Assembly: GCA_017311185.1 (NCBI GenBank)
Contig: JAESUZ010003163.1
Span: 248,001-312,000 of the forward strand
Length of the DNA: 64,000 bases
Reading direction: 5' to 3'
Source of the DNA: Proteles cristata cristata
Taxonomy: Eukaryota; Chordata; Mammalia; Carnivora; Hyaenidae
Within the stretch, counting starts at the first letter, position 1, and each line of letters begins with the position of its first letter. Made by a program: the position numbers and the translations under genes. Positions 10,898-21,855 of the stretch are shown here, one piece after another. Under the pieces are notes generated by a model that did no database searches, had not been told where the DNA came from, and was given only the letters and a program-made list of their open reading frames with translations.

Positions 10898-11115
10898 CAG
10901 TGGTTCCTAGCAGGGTGTCTTTACACCTCAGAGGATTAGGGCAGTGTCTGGAGACCGTTTTGGTTGTCACAGCTGGGGCAGAGAGGTCACTAGTGAGGTC
11001 AGTAGTATCCATTGAGTCCAGAGATGTTGCCAAATATCCTACAATGTATAGGACAGCTCTCTAGAAGAAAACAGTCCTCTGGCACAAAATGTCAATACTG
11101 TCAATCCTAAGAAAC
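10898..11115 (+). mobile_element. MER20-like hAT element
   Basis: Follows the MER20 consensus: cagtggttcc start, gcagtgtctggagac, ttggttgtcacagctgggg, tcctacaatgtataggacagc, and an end near cctaagaaacc. The two overlapping frames of 65 and 68 codons are this element. Confidence 0.8.
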
Positions 11116-11277
11116 CTTGGTTTAATCCACCTTATTTTGAGTTTTGATTAGAAAATGGATCTCCAGAACTCTGCTTTAAGACATACATAGTCTTTGTCAT
11201 CACCTCTTTTTGTTCAAAAGCCACTTTTGTTCTTTTCAAGTTCATTTTTAAAATTGAGGTATCCTTTCCTGACACCA

Positions 11278-12110
11278 ACTCTTTGAGTTCTCAGACCCAA
11301 TTCCAGTGTTGGGGGAGGAATTATCTGGAGAATTCAACTCAATTCTGACACTGTCTATCTGGGGATAGTATTGGATCCACAGGTTAAGAGCTCAGTCCTA
11401 GAACTGCCCCCCATCTCCGACTTCAGATGCCAGTTGTGAGCCCCAGGCTGTTACTTGTTCTTCTGACCCACTGGCTACGGGTTGGAATTTCCAAAGACTT
11501 TTCCTTGGACTTCACATGCCAGTTGCAAGTCCAGGTTCTTATCTGTACTTGTGACCAACTGGCTCTAAATCAGAAATTACCAGGATCTACTTTGTAGGCT
11601 CTTTTAATTTGTTAGAACAACTCCTAGAACTCAGGAAAACCCATTTACTAATATATTAAAGGATATGATAAAGAATACAGATCGGTGTCTTATTGAAGAG
11701 ATATGTAGGGCAAGGTATAGGGAAAAGGGATGGAGCTTCCATACCTTCTCCAGTCACGCTATGCTCCCCACATCTTCAGGTGTTTACCAGCCTTGGGAAC
11801 TCTCTGAACCTAGTCCTTTTGGGTTTTAAATGGGGGCTTCATTGCATGGTGATGATTGACTAAGTTGGGCATTGTTTGAGTCTATCTGAGCCCCTCTCCT
11901 CTCCCTGGAATTGGGGGTGGATAGGGGTGAAAGTTCCAATCTCCTAATCATATGGTTGGGGCTCCTGGCAAGAAGTTCCTGCCCTTTGGTGGGTTCCAAA
12001 AATCACGTTCATTAGTAATAAGACACCTGTGCACCCTTAGTGGCTCTGAATTTTTTTCAGGAATGTGAATGAAGAACAAATATATCTGAGAAATATATTT
12101 CGGTTATCTT
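11278..12110 (+). mobile_element. Ancient ERVL-like solo LTR
   Basis: Recognisable landmarks of an old mammalian ERV LTR: aacaactcctagaactcagg, agggcaaggtatagggaaaaggga, tccttttgggtttt, ggcttcattgcatggtgatgattga, aagttccaatctcctaatcata. No retroviral coding sequence accompanies it. Subfamily uncertain and ends approximate. Confidence 0.65.
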
Positions 12111-12129
12111 AATAGCCAAATACATATTG

Positions 12130-12320
12130 CTTATAAATCATTATATTGCAAGGTAAAATTAACATAAAATTAACCATTAATTATTTTAAAGTGTATAATT
12201 AAATGACATTTGGCAGATTTAATAGGTTGTGCATCTATCATCTCTATTTAGTTCCAAGACATTTCCATCACCCCAAAAGGAAACCTCCTACTTTATTTTC
12301 TGTCTTTATAGGTTCTAAGT
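12130..12320 (-). mobile_element. L1 3'-end fragment
   Basis: Reverse-complement L1 3' UTR (aaaattaaccattaattattttaaagtgtataatt, accccaaaaggaaacc). Confidence 0.7.
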
Positions 12321-12344
12321 TACTTTTCTGTTAGGTTTTTTATG

Positions 12345-12490
12345 ATGCTTTGGAAAGAACATTGGTCAGGAAATCAAGATGTGAACTTCACATTCCAACC
12401 TCCCTGTTTTTCCTCTTATCTGTGTGATTTGGGCAAGTCATTCATCTGTCCTAAGCCTCAGTTTCCGCTTTATTTATGTGACACCTGTCA
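12345..12490 (+). mobile_element. MIR SINE
   Basis: Contains tgtgtgatttgggcaagtcattcatctgtcctaagcctcagtttcc, the MIR core. Confidence 0.8.
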
Positions 12491-12844
12491 CGGTAGCCAG
12501 AATGCCATTCTTCTTTAAATGAAATCTTTAAAGCCTGAAATTCTAGCCCACATTTTTGTTTGATCAGAATTTTTGTTGGACATCTGTGACAAATTTTCAA
12601 TCCTACACCAACTTCTTTCTCATCCAGGGTGCTTCTGAACCACCTTTTTTCCAGGTACTGAATTAAGTGCCCTTTGATGTGCTTGGAATTAGAAACTAAT
12701 TTCAGTTTCAGCTTAAATAAACTGATTAGGGAGGTAAAGATGCTTTAGATCTAAATCATCCAATTATTAAGAATAAATGTATTTTGGATTACTTGGTTTA
12801 GTACCTAATTATCCTGTTTTATAATTTGGAAACCATATTTAAGT

Positions 12845-13470
12845 ATATTCTATAGTCTCATTCCTGCTTAAAAACCTCCAATAGCTTCATGCATTTAGAA
12901 TAATTCTAAATTCCTTACCATTGCTTAGTGGGGTCCCCACAAAATCTTTCTGCCTTGCCTAGTGCATGCTCTAGTCACATTAGCTTTTCTTTTTTTTTTT
13001 TCCTCTCATAAAGGATCTGAGCTTCTTATGCCCTTTTTTCCAGCTGTTTCCTTTATCTGGAAGGCATGGGGGAACATGGCCTGTTACTAGTTTTTAAATC
13101 TTAGCTCAGATGTCATTTCAGTGAAATCTTCTACGATTATCCTACCTATCTTTGGCTTTAGAAATTTAAAGTAAATATTGTAGAGAGAAGAATACAGTGA
13201 ATTTCCATCACCAGGTTTTGATACTTGTTCACATTCTGTTGTTTGTGGTCACCCAGTTTAAAGTAGCATCTCTGCATCTCCTCCTAACCCTGTCACTCTC
13301 TGTCATACTGTTCTTTTCGGTTTTATTTTACTGCAGTAATGTTTTTTGTTTATTGACTATTTCCCCCCAAGAGTGTGAGTTCATTTGGACAAGGATCTTG
13401 TCTATTCTTTTAAGTCCTGAGTACCTGGAATTGTCTGTGTACATAGTAGGTGCTCAGTAAATATTTACCA
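12845..13470 (+). mobile_element. L2 3' end
   Basis: L2 landmarks: cctccaatagcttcatgcat, ttccttaccattgcttagtgg, tcagatgtcatttcagtgaaa, and the end tacatagtaggtgctcagtaaatattt. A foreign L1-like block of about 90 bp (13165-13260) interrupts it. Confidence 0.75.
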
Positions 13471-13479
13471 AATAGTGAA

Positions 13480-13590
13480 ATAGACTTCCTTAAAAGCAGG
13501 GACTGTGTTTTTTGCGTATTTGTGTTCTTAACTGCGCCTCATAAAGAGCTTCTTTACATATAGTAGTAGATAATCAGTAAATGTTCTAAT
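13480..13590 (+). mobile_element. Second L2 tail
   Basis: Repeats the L2 3'-end pattern (agcagggactgtgtt, then agtagataatcagtaaatgttc) directly after the previous L2 tail. Confidence 0.5.
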
Positions 13591-13864
13591 ATTTTTCTTT
13601 TTCTAAGGTATTGTTCCCTTTCACTGACAATGGTCTTCAGGATTTCTCTAATGGAAGGGAGAAGAGTATACTTTTGTTTACTTTCTGATCACCTTGCTTA
13701 TATAATGAGAACAGATTTCTTATTGATTGGAGATTTTTTTTCCCCTTTGCCAGGTTCACTTGGTTTTTAATCTATAATTTGTAACATTCTGGAAGGATTT
13801 GTTGCAAGACCATTTATCTTCCTTTTCCTGATCTATTATCTCTAGAGCTACAGAAGGTTAAGAG

Positions 13865-13985
13865 CTGGAAAGGATGTTAGAGATAATTTAGCTTAAACTC
13901 ATAGTTTTACAGATGAGGACATAAGCCAAGGTCCTACAATAAAGTAGTGGGTTGAGTTGGGGTTAGAACCTAGATAGCCAAGCCT
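13865..13985 (-). mobile_element. MIR SINE
   Basis: Reverse MIR core: ttttacagatgaggacataagc, ttggggttagaacctagatagcc. Confidence 0.65.
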
Positions 13986-14816
13986 AGCAGTTAATAGTAG
14001 GCAGAGACTTAAAACATTTTCAAATTGTTTTGTACTTATGAGTTCTCTTTTATCAGGTGGACTCTTAGGTTCTTTGTATTATACTCTTTTAATACTTTTA
14101 TACTTTTCTGTAGCACTAGGTACAGAGTAATATTTTTGGATTTAAGAGAATAATGTGAAGGCATTGCTTTGAGAATTAATTTAATATTATATTTCTACCT
14201 GCCTTATGGGAAGAGCCACCTGGAGGGCAAATCTTGATTACTTGTGCAATGGGTATATAAAAAGAATTGGGAATGGGACAGATGAGATGGAGAGGATTAA
14301 CAGAAGGCTGCAGATGGTGGCTTAGCATTTTGGAACCAGGCCATCAGTTCCTGCTGTCCAATCCAGTGTGAAAGATCCATCTGCGCCTCCCTTGAGTACA
14401 AGAATGTGATGTAATGGACTTAGGATGTAAAATCTGGATTTTGTTGAAATTGTCAGGTTGAATAGACTTGGAAATGCTAGATACAGAGATGAGATAAAAA
14501 GAACTGAAGATTTGGATTACGTAGGTCATGATAGAGTTCTTCTCTTTCCATTCATCTAGTAAAATCCAGACCATTGGCACTTAGGTTTCTAGTTTAATTC
14601 TTAATTAATTATCAAAAAGTAAACTTAAGTAAATGTCAGAATTTAAAATAGTACTTTTTTTTTGCAAAAAAATTTATTGCGAAAACTTTAGAAAATTGAG
14701 ATAAGCAAAAAGAAGAAAATAAAATTATAATTAGTTCTTTTGATCTATATATGTCTATATATAGGCAGACATAATTTTTCAATATATGGCACCATTATAT
14801 TATATGATATAATGGT
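13986..14816. other. Unique sequence
   Basis: No supported gene. A 78-codon minus frame (14344-14580) shows no splice sites or recognisable motif. Confidence 0.4.
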
Positions 14817-14832
14817 TTATGTGCTTTTAAAG

Positions 14833-15073
14833 TTTTTATTTATTTATTTTGAGAGTGTGTGTGTGCTCATACAATAGGGAAGGGGCAGAGAGACAGGGAG
14901 AGAGAGAGAGAGCGAGAGAGCGAGAGCGAGCAGGTGGGAGGGAGGGAGAGAATCCCAAGCAGGCTCTGTACCGTCAGCACAGAGCCTGACGAGGGGTTCA
15001 AACTCATGAACTGTGGGATCATGAAACCAAGAGCTGGATGATGCTCAACCAACTGAGCCAAGCAGGAACCCAT
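14833..15073 (-). mobile_element. CAN-SINE with expanded GA tract
   Basis: Target duplication tttatgt(g/c)cttttaaa (14818-14832 and 15074-15089), one mismatch. The GA/GAGC tract at about 14890-14930 is expanded. Both frames here are read-throughs of this SINE. Confidence 0.93.
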
Positions 15074-15099
15074 TTTATGTCCTTTTAAAAGTAACATGT

Positions 15100-15280
15100 A
15101 ATGTAGTTGTGGTATTGTCATAGCATTGTATAGCATTGTATGGTGAGAGGTGATAGCTATACTTGTGAGCATAGCTAGCATTACTGTAGAGTTGTTAAAT
15201 CACTATGTTGTACACCTGAAACTAATGTAATATTTTGTGTCAGTTATGCTTCAGTTTAAAAATAAGTAAATAAAAGTAAT
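15100..15280 (+). mobile_element. L1 3'-end fragment
   Basis: Plus-sense L1 3' terminus: atcactatgttgtacacctgaaactaatgtaatattttgtgtcag, then an A-rich tail. Confidence 0.75.
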
Positions 15281-15390
15281 ATATGAACATTTTTTCATAT
15301 TTTATGCAGATTTGTAATATTGTCATTATAATCAGATATGGCTATGCCAACATTCCCCTGTTGTTGGGCATCTAGGATTTTCCCATTCTT

Positions 15391-15607
15391 TTATTTTTAT
15401 TTTATTTTTTTATTTATTTCTAGGAGAGAGAGAGAGACAGCGTGAGCAGGGGAGGGTCAGAGAGAGGGAGTCACAGACTGAAACAGGCTCCAGGCTCTGA
15501 GCTGGCAGTCAGCACAGAGCCCGATGCGGGGCTCCAACCCACGAACCGCGAGATCATGACCTAAGCGAAAGTTGGACGCTTAACCGACTAAGCCACCCAG
15601 GCGTCCC
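15391..15607 (-). mobile_element. CAN-SINE, young subfamily copy 1
   Basis: Perfect target duplication taggattttcccattctt (15373-15390 and 15608-15625). Carries the young-subfamily marks ctaggagagag, cacagactgaaacagg, ctggcagtcagcac and gacctaagcgaaag. Confidence 0.97.
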
Positions 15608-15625
15608 TAGGATTTTCCCATTCTT

Positions 15626-18087
15626 AAACTAACAGTGCTAAGGTGACATCTTTGTTTATATGTATGTACCTGGGTTTTCCTTATGGTAAAATTGATACGG
15701 AATTTCTGTGCTCAAGGTTACCCATTTTTTTTAAGTGATATTTTCGATTGTCATTGTTATGGCTAATATTCTGATAAATTGCCTCATTTCTTCTGTATGT
15801 CAAATAAATGGTGACCCATAACTGTGGCTGTAATTCTGGTGTTCTTATCTATTATGATTAGCTATGATTGGGAAAGTATAGTTTCTCTTTATTCAGTCTG
15901 CTTCCCCAAATAAGATAATCGGCTTTGTCACCATTGAGTCTTAATAGTGTGATTGATTAAGCCCCCATTAATAAAGTCATTCTGTTTCTTAGAGCTACAC
16001 TTTGTTTTCCGTTTTTGGCTTTCCTTTTCATTTTAATTTTCTATCCCACCCCTTACACTCTTCAGCTACTTTTGTTTTTGTGTGTGTGTATGTGTGTGCC
16101 TGAAGCAGGCTTGGGTTTGGCTTCTTTCCCATTCATAGTACTGAAGAAGCCTTTGGCCCCAAGTTCAAAGTCCTGTGGCATTCACAGGTGGAGGGATATG
16201 AGGGCTGTTTCAATTCTGTCTGACCTTCAACACAGGTAATTGTTGGAAGGGGATTGTGGGATCAGAGAAAAGGTGGGAAAATCCTTTTCTTTGGAGGCTC
16301 TGCTAAAGGTAAATTAGGACTCCTGAGGCTAGGAAGATTGTGTCTAGGAGTCCCTCAGTATGGCTGTAAAAGCTTTTCAAAGTAAATGGTGAAGATTAAA
16401 TATGATTTGAGTCTTCATTAGTGGTATGTTGTGTCTTTATGAGGAGATGGTTGGTGGGCTTCCTTGGTGCACCTGACAGTTGGAACCATAGCCACATTCT
16501 TTGGAGACATCACCTGGAGCAGAGCCATCTCCCTTTCTCATGGCATTATAGATATAGCCAGTCTATTTATGTGTGCATTTACAGTCTCTTTTGGGGAAGA
16601 TGTTCTCTTTTTGCAGATAGGCTCCATTCTGACTTGTGATTGCCTTTGTTACAATTTTCTTCAGGAAACGCCTGACACCCCCTTCAAAACTGCTCTGAGG
16701 TGGAGATTGTCTGGCCTCAACCTCCATACACTCTCTTAGGACAACAAACCTTTCTTTAATCTTGTTGGAAATATACTTGTTGCAGAGCCTTAGGTCTTTT
16801 GCAGACTTTGTAGTTAGTTTTGAGGCTGGCTTTAGATGAGAGCTATTTGTGAATATTGTGGAACCTCCAATAAAGGAATCAGAATCAGAAAATTATTCTT
16901 GTGAGAAGAATAAAGAAGCAAGTTTATATTTCTGACTCTGGGAGCTAGAGTGTGCAAGAAAACAGGGATAAATTGTATACTCATAGCAGCGGAGGATAGG
17001 AGTTATTCCTTTGCAAGTTTTTTTTGTTTCCAGGCAAATGCTCTTTACAATCTAGAGTCACACTTTGGAGGCTATAGGGTCTATTTTTGCTTATATTTTG
17101 CTTATAATTGTTCTAAACGTATGACCTTAATGTGTTGGCCTATCTAGCTGTGATTGCCTCCCCATTTGGTCAAGCTTGCTACACTTGCTTTTAACTCACT
17201 TATTCCTTTAGCATTTTTTAGATCTGCAGATCTGAGCAGCAGGAAAAACAAAATGTTTGATGTCAGAGGATGCTCTTTTTTGCAGGTCTTTAAGTCCAGC
17301 TTCTCATTTGGCATTTAGCCTGAATTTTGGATATCCAAACAATTCTGTAAGCTAGATATATGGTTTAAATCTAGTTTAAATTTCATGTGCATTTGGAAAA
17401 CAGATTCCAGAATCACTGTAGGTCTCTAGGAAGACAGTGGTTCTCACTAATGACTGAATGGTGAAGTGTATTGCAAGTACTTTGTGAATTACTTTAGTTG
17501 GCAAATGATAAACCTGAAAAATTAATTTGAGTAGATAGGTTATCCATGGATTATTTTCACATGCTTTCTAGGGAGAAAAATTGTTGGAGTGAATTATAGC
17601 TAGTATGGGCCAGAGACTGTATGTAATTTACCTTTAGCCTTTCTTAATTGACATACCTCTTGGGGAGTGTTTACATGTTTAAGGCATCTATTTCTAACCA
17701 AGGATTAACTCCTGAGGTGTGGTTTATAAAGAACTACTTGTTCACAGTGTTAAAATATTTTATTAATTAAATTGTCTCTTAGTTGGAGAATAAAAATGTG
17801 TGTAAGAAAGTGACTTAATTCACCTAGAAGCCATTCGTGTTGTTGCCTGTAGTGTCTAAGTATTTGAATAAAGGAGAATTATTTTCTTTTTACTGTGCAG
17901 TCTTACTTATTAACGGACATTTAGTTAGCTTTTAGTCTAAGTTATTGACTTTAGTATTATTTTCTTAACCTTCTTTATTCAACGTTCTACCCTGTCCTTT
18001 TGGCCCAGTTTTTTCATTCAGTATGCTACTAAGGTAGAACAGTGGGTGAACTGCTTTCTGCTATGTATTTCAAATAAAGACTGCTTG
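15626..18087. other. Unique sequence, 2.5 kb
   Basis: Free of recognisable repeats except a short TG run (about 16079-16100). A 91-codon frame at 16464-16739 lies here without clear splice signals or known motif. A 14-bp palindrome agatctgcagatct lies at 17220-17233. No gene can be supported. Confidence 0.45.
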
Positions 18088-18521
18088 TTTTTTTGATTAC
18101 TTCATTTATTCTTGAGAGAGAGAGTACATGTGCTAGCCGGGGAGGGTCAGAGAGAGAGTGGGAGAGGGAGAGAGAGAATTCCACTGTCTGTGCAGAGCTC
18201 AGTGTGGGGCTTGAACTCAGGAACCGGGAGATCATGACCTGAGCCAAAATCAAGAGTCTGATTCTTTTTTTTAAATGTTTTATTTATTTCTAGGAGAGAG
18301 AGAGAGACAGCGTGAGCAGGGGAGGGTCAGAGAGAGAGGGAGTCACAGACTGAAACAGGCTCCAGGCTCTGAGCTGGCAGTCAGCACAGAGCCCAACGCG
18401 GGGCTCAAACCCACGAACCGCGAGATCATGACCTAAGCGAAAGTCTGTGCTTAACCGACTAAGCCACCCAGGCGCCCCTCAAGAGTCTGATTCTTAACTG
18501 ACTGAGCCACCCAGGCATCCC
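18088..18521 (-). mobile_element. Older CAN-SINE, split by a younger SINE
   Basis: The head half resumes at 18496 and ends gagccacccaggcatccc. The element is interrupted near its tRNA-derived end by the young SINE at 18267-18478. Confidence 0.9.
18267..18478 (-). mobile_element. CAN-SINE, young subfamily copy 2 (nested)
   Basis: Inserted in the older SINE with a perfect 17-bp duplication tcaagagtctgattctt (18250-18266 and 18479-18495). Carries the ctaggagag and cctaagcgaaag marks. Confidence 0.97.
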
Positions 18522-18830
18522 TTAAATGAAGATTTTTATAACTTAACTGAATAATTCAGATGTAAATGGGTACATGACTGGTGTTTTGGATATAATTCAT
18601 TAGAGCACTGGCAGTATGACATGGCCCATAGTTTCCTTCATATTTTATATGTTCCTCCAGAGAAATGCTGATAGACAAACATTTTTTGGATGACTCCAGG
18701 GTAGTAATTAACAGTTACTAGTTTTATAAAATCCTTAATTTCTCTGGTTACTTCACAGTGTTTTTTGAAACTCAAGGCACTCAAGATAAAATTTTAATTC
18801 ACCCTAAGAAATAAGTCCATATAAAAAGAT
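18522..18830. other. Unique sequence
   Basis: Nothing recognised. Confidence 0.4.
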
Positions 18831-18840
18831 ATAAGGTACA

Positions 18841-19060
18841 GAGATGCCTGCGTGGCTCAGTCAGTTAAATGTCTGACACTTGGTTTCAGCTCAGGTCATG
18901 ATCTTGCAGTTTATGGGTTAAGGCCCCACGTTGCGCTCTGTGCTGACAGTGCAGAGCCTGCTTGGGATCCTCGCTCTCTCTCTGTCCCTTTCCTACTCAT
19001 GGTCTCTCTCTCTCTCTCTCTCAAAATAAATAAAATAAAGAGAAATAAAATAAAGAGAAA
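18841..19060 (+). mobile_element. CAN-SINE
   Basis: Perfect 10-bp target duplication ataaggtaca (18831-18840 and 19061-19070). The tail is a duplicated taaaataaagagaaa unit. Confidence 0.95.
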
Positions 19061-19182
19061 ATAAGGTACAAATCTAAAGTACTGTACAATATCTGAAATC
19101 ACTCCTTTCACTATGAACCAGAGAGAAGGGAAAGTGACATGTTGTACTTCTAGAAGATGAGTCAGATTGACTTTTCTCTTAA

Positions 19183-19357
19183 GTTTTTTTTAAAGTTTTA
19201 TTTATTTCTGAGAGAGAGAGAGATAATCTGAAACAGGCTCCAGGCTCTGAGCTAGCTGTCAGCACAGAGCCCGACGCGGGGCTCGAACCCACGATCTGTG
19301 AGATCATGACCTGAGCTGAAGTCGGACCCTTAACCGACTGAACCACCCAGGCACCCC
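19183..19357 (-). mobile_element. CAN-SINE lacking part of the GA/CT segment
   Basis: Goes directly from gagagagagagataat to ctgaaacaggctcc, so about 40 bases of the usual middle are missing. The tRNA-derived end is complete. Confidence 0.93.
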
Positions 19358-19692
19358 AAATTGTCTTCTCTTTAAAATGTGCTGGTTTAAAAAAAAAAAA
19401 ATGTGCTAGCATATAATATTCTCATTTAGTGAAATATCTTAAGCTATAGTTAAAATAAGATCATTTAGAGGCCAAAAGTATCTGAATTCTTGGAAACAAT
19501 GTGACTTATATCTAAATATAGGAAAGCCTGAAAATCCAGTATTTTATATTCTGGAAAATTCTGGTGGTATGGCATCTATGTGCTAACCTTTAGGCATACA
19601 AAGAGATTTTATTATAATATATTTTGTGGATTGGTAGAGTGCATTATTATTAGAACTGTTTGGCTGGCTGGTGATAACAAAAATGTGTCAAA
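19358..19692. other. Unique sequence
   Basis: Nothing recognised. Confidence 0.4.
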
Positions 19693-19727
<35 letters not shown>

Positions 19728-19816
19728 AGTAAGCTCTATGGTCAGTGTGGGCTAGAACTCCCAACCCTGAGATCAAGAGTTACATGCTCTACTGACTGAG
19801 CCTACCAGGTGCCCCA
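19693..19816 (-). mobile_element. Short CAN-SINE form
   Basis: A T28-type run (19694-19721), then the short form's body (gggctagaactcccaaccctgagatcaagag) and tgagcctaccaggtgcccc. It lacks the GA/CT block altogether. Confidence 0.88.
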
Positions 19817-20132
19817 AATTGTGGTACGTCTTAACTGAATAGAAGAGCGTATCTTACCATTCTTGATATATTTGCCATTTTATGTAATGCAGTTTCGAAG
19901 TTAAATGCTATACTTGGTTGTGATTATCTCAACATAATTTGACTTTTTATATTGTATATAGTTTACGATGGCCCCCAAAAAATAGCGAGGTGGGGTAATG
20001 GTGGTACGGATTAATTTTAGTCATACCATCAGAAAATAGCACTAGTAAAGTGACTTGAACAAGATAAAAACAAATGTGACCATTCAGAATTTCAGTATAG
20101 GTCATCTGCATTGCCTAATAATTTTCATATGT
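19817..20132. other. Unique sequence
   Basis: Nothing recognised. Confidence 0.4.
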
Positions 20133-20148
20133 AAAGGTAAAGTTTCTT

Positions 20149-20354
20149 ATATTTAAAATTTTTTAGTTTATTTATTTTTGAGAGAGAGTGAATGGAGGAG
20201 GGTAGAGAGAAAGGAGGATACAGAATTCAGTGCAGGCTCCAGGCTGTGAGCTATCAGCACAGAGCCAGACGTGGGACTCAAACTCACAAACCAGAAGATC
20301 ATGACCTGAGCTGAAGTCGGACGTTTAACCAACTGAACCACCCAGGTGCCCCAC
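20149..20354 (-). mobile_element. CAN-SINE
   Basis: Imperfect target duplication aggt(t)aaagtttctt on both sides (from 20135 and from 20355). Confidence 0.93.
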
Positions 20355-20742
20355 AGGTTAAAGTTTCTTTAAATAGGAAAAGAAACTTACACTTTAAATT
20401 TGTTAGACTCTCTTTCAGTGTTGGCAGTCCCCATTAGTATGCAGCACAATTTTTACATTAATTCTACCAATAAATTCTCTTCTACAAATCTTTTCTGTGG
20501 TATTGTAGAATTCATACACGTCTCTTTGTATTTGTGGATTTTAGGGGGCTTTTTTAAGTTTTAATTTTAATTCTAGTAAGTACCACACAGTGTTTGTATC
20601 TCTTTTAAGTATATAATTTAGTGATTCAACAATTCCTTACATTACCTGGGGCTCATCACAAGAGTGCACTCCTTAATCCCCATCACCTGTTTAACCCATC
20701 CCGCCACCCCACCCCCGTAACCATCAATTCTTTCTCTATAAG

Positions 20743-20840
<98 letters not shown>

Positions 20841-20936
20841 TTTCTTTCCTTCCTTCCTTCCTTCCTTCCTTCCTTCCTTCCTTCCTTCCTTCCTTCCTTC
20901 CTTCCTTCCTTCTTTCTTCCTTCCTTCCTTCCTTTC

Positions 20937-21011
<75 letters not shown>

Positions 21012-21012
21012 T
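20743..21012. repeat. (TTTC)n-(TTCC)n microsatellite, 270-nt pyrimidine tract
   Basis: Every base on the plus strand from 20743 to 21012 is C or T, in TTTC units, then TTCC units, then TTTC again. It creates the spurious 118- and 156-codon frames of Lys/Arg/Glu or Ser/Phe repeats. Confidence 0.98.
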
Positions 21013-21080
21013 ATGTTTATTATATTTTAGAGAGAGCATGAGACGGGGAGGGCAGAGAGAGAGGGAGACAGAATCCGAAG
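21013..21080 (-). mobile_element. CAN-SINE tail-half fragment
   Basis: Only the tail, GA-rich block and gagacagaatccgaag remain. The tRNA-derived half is absent. Confidence 0.8.
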
Positions 21081-21084
21081 TTTA

Positions 21085-21330
21085 TTCCTAGATATTTTAT
21101 TATATTGTAAATGGGATGGTTTTCTTAATTTGATTTTCTGCTGCTTCATTACTAGTGTATAGGAATGCAGCAGATTTCTGTACATTGATTTTGTATCCTG
21201 CAACCTTATTGAATTCATTTAACAGTTATAATTTTATGGTGGAGTCATTAGGGTTTTCTATATAGTATCATGTCATCTGCAACCAGTGAGAGTTTTACTT
21301 CTTTTTTATATATTTGGATACCTTTTATTT
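21085..21330 (-). mobile_element. L1 ORF2 fragment
   Basis: Reverse L1 ORF2 (ttcctagatattttatta, ctgcttcattactagtgtatagg, atcatgtcatctgcaa). It is out of place between two contiguous 3' UTR segments, so it is a secondary insertion or rearrangement. Confidence 0.75.
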
Positions 21331-21332
21331 CT

Positions 21333-21559
21333 TTTTTAAAAAATGTTTATTTTTGAAGGAGAGAGAGAGCGAGCGAGTGAGAGAGCGAGACAGAGCATGA
21401 GCTGGGAAGGGGTAGAGAGAGGACACACAGAACCAGAAGCAGGCCCCAGGCTCTGAGCTGTCAGCACAGAGCCCAATGTGGGGCTTGAACCCACCAGCTG
21501 TGAGATCATGACCTGACCTGAAGTTGGACTCTTAACCAACTGAACCACCCAGGGCCCCC
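21333..21559 (-). mobile_element. CAN-SINE
   Basis: Full-length reverse copy with gagcgagcgagtgag variation, ending gaaccacccagggcccc. Confidence 0.94.
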
Positions 21560-21708
21560 AAGTCTATTTCTTGATTTGTCTGTCTCTTTCTCTTATTTTC
21601 TCCCTTTGCTCATTTGCTTAGGTTTTTACATTCCACATGAGTGAAATCATAATGATATTTGTCTTTCTCTGATGAACCAGGTAAAGAAGATAGTGTGCAC
21701 ATGTGCAT

Positions 21709-21711
<3 letters not shown>

Positions 21712-21739
<28 letters not shown>
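21712..21739. repeat. (CA)n microsatellite
   Basis: About 14 CA units within the inverted L1 segment. Confidence 0.95.
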
Positions 21740-21741
<2 letters not shown>

Positions 21742-21855
21742 TATTACCCAGCTATGAAAAAAAAAATCTGACCATGCAGCAGCATGGACAGAGCTAGAGA
21801 ACATATTGCTAAGCAAATCAGTGGACACTTGGTCTTACTGTATGGATTTTAGTGG

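Larger units (their letters stand above)
20548..21842 (-). mobile_element. Feliform L1 insertion with twin-primed 5' inversion
   Basis: Target duplications tggattttag(g/t)gg at 20535-20547 and 21843-21855 (one mismatch in 13) enclose it. Its T-tract starts at 20549. L1 3' UTR in reverse orientation occupies 20590-20742 and resumes at 21560-21675 (cattccacatgagtgaaatcat). From about 21676 to 21842 the adjoining more 5' part of L1 appears in the opposite, plus orientation (aaatattacccagctatgaaa, gacagagctagagaac). Between the two 3' UTR halves lie a long pyrimidine repeat, two SINE pieces and an L1 ORF2 fragment. Confidence 0.8.

Noticed and set aside
11278..12110. Possible retroviral genes beside the ERV LTR
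   Set aside because: Only LTR sequence is present; no gag, pol or env similarity was seen on either side.
16464..16739. 91-codon frame in unique DNA
   Set aside because: No splice signals, no recognisable motif, and a second frame overlaps it; chance is more likely.
20621..21091. 156- and 118-codon frames of Ser/Phe/Leu or Lys/Arg/Glu repeats
   Set aside because: They are translations of the TTTC/TTCC microsatellite and have no gene structure.
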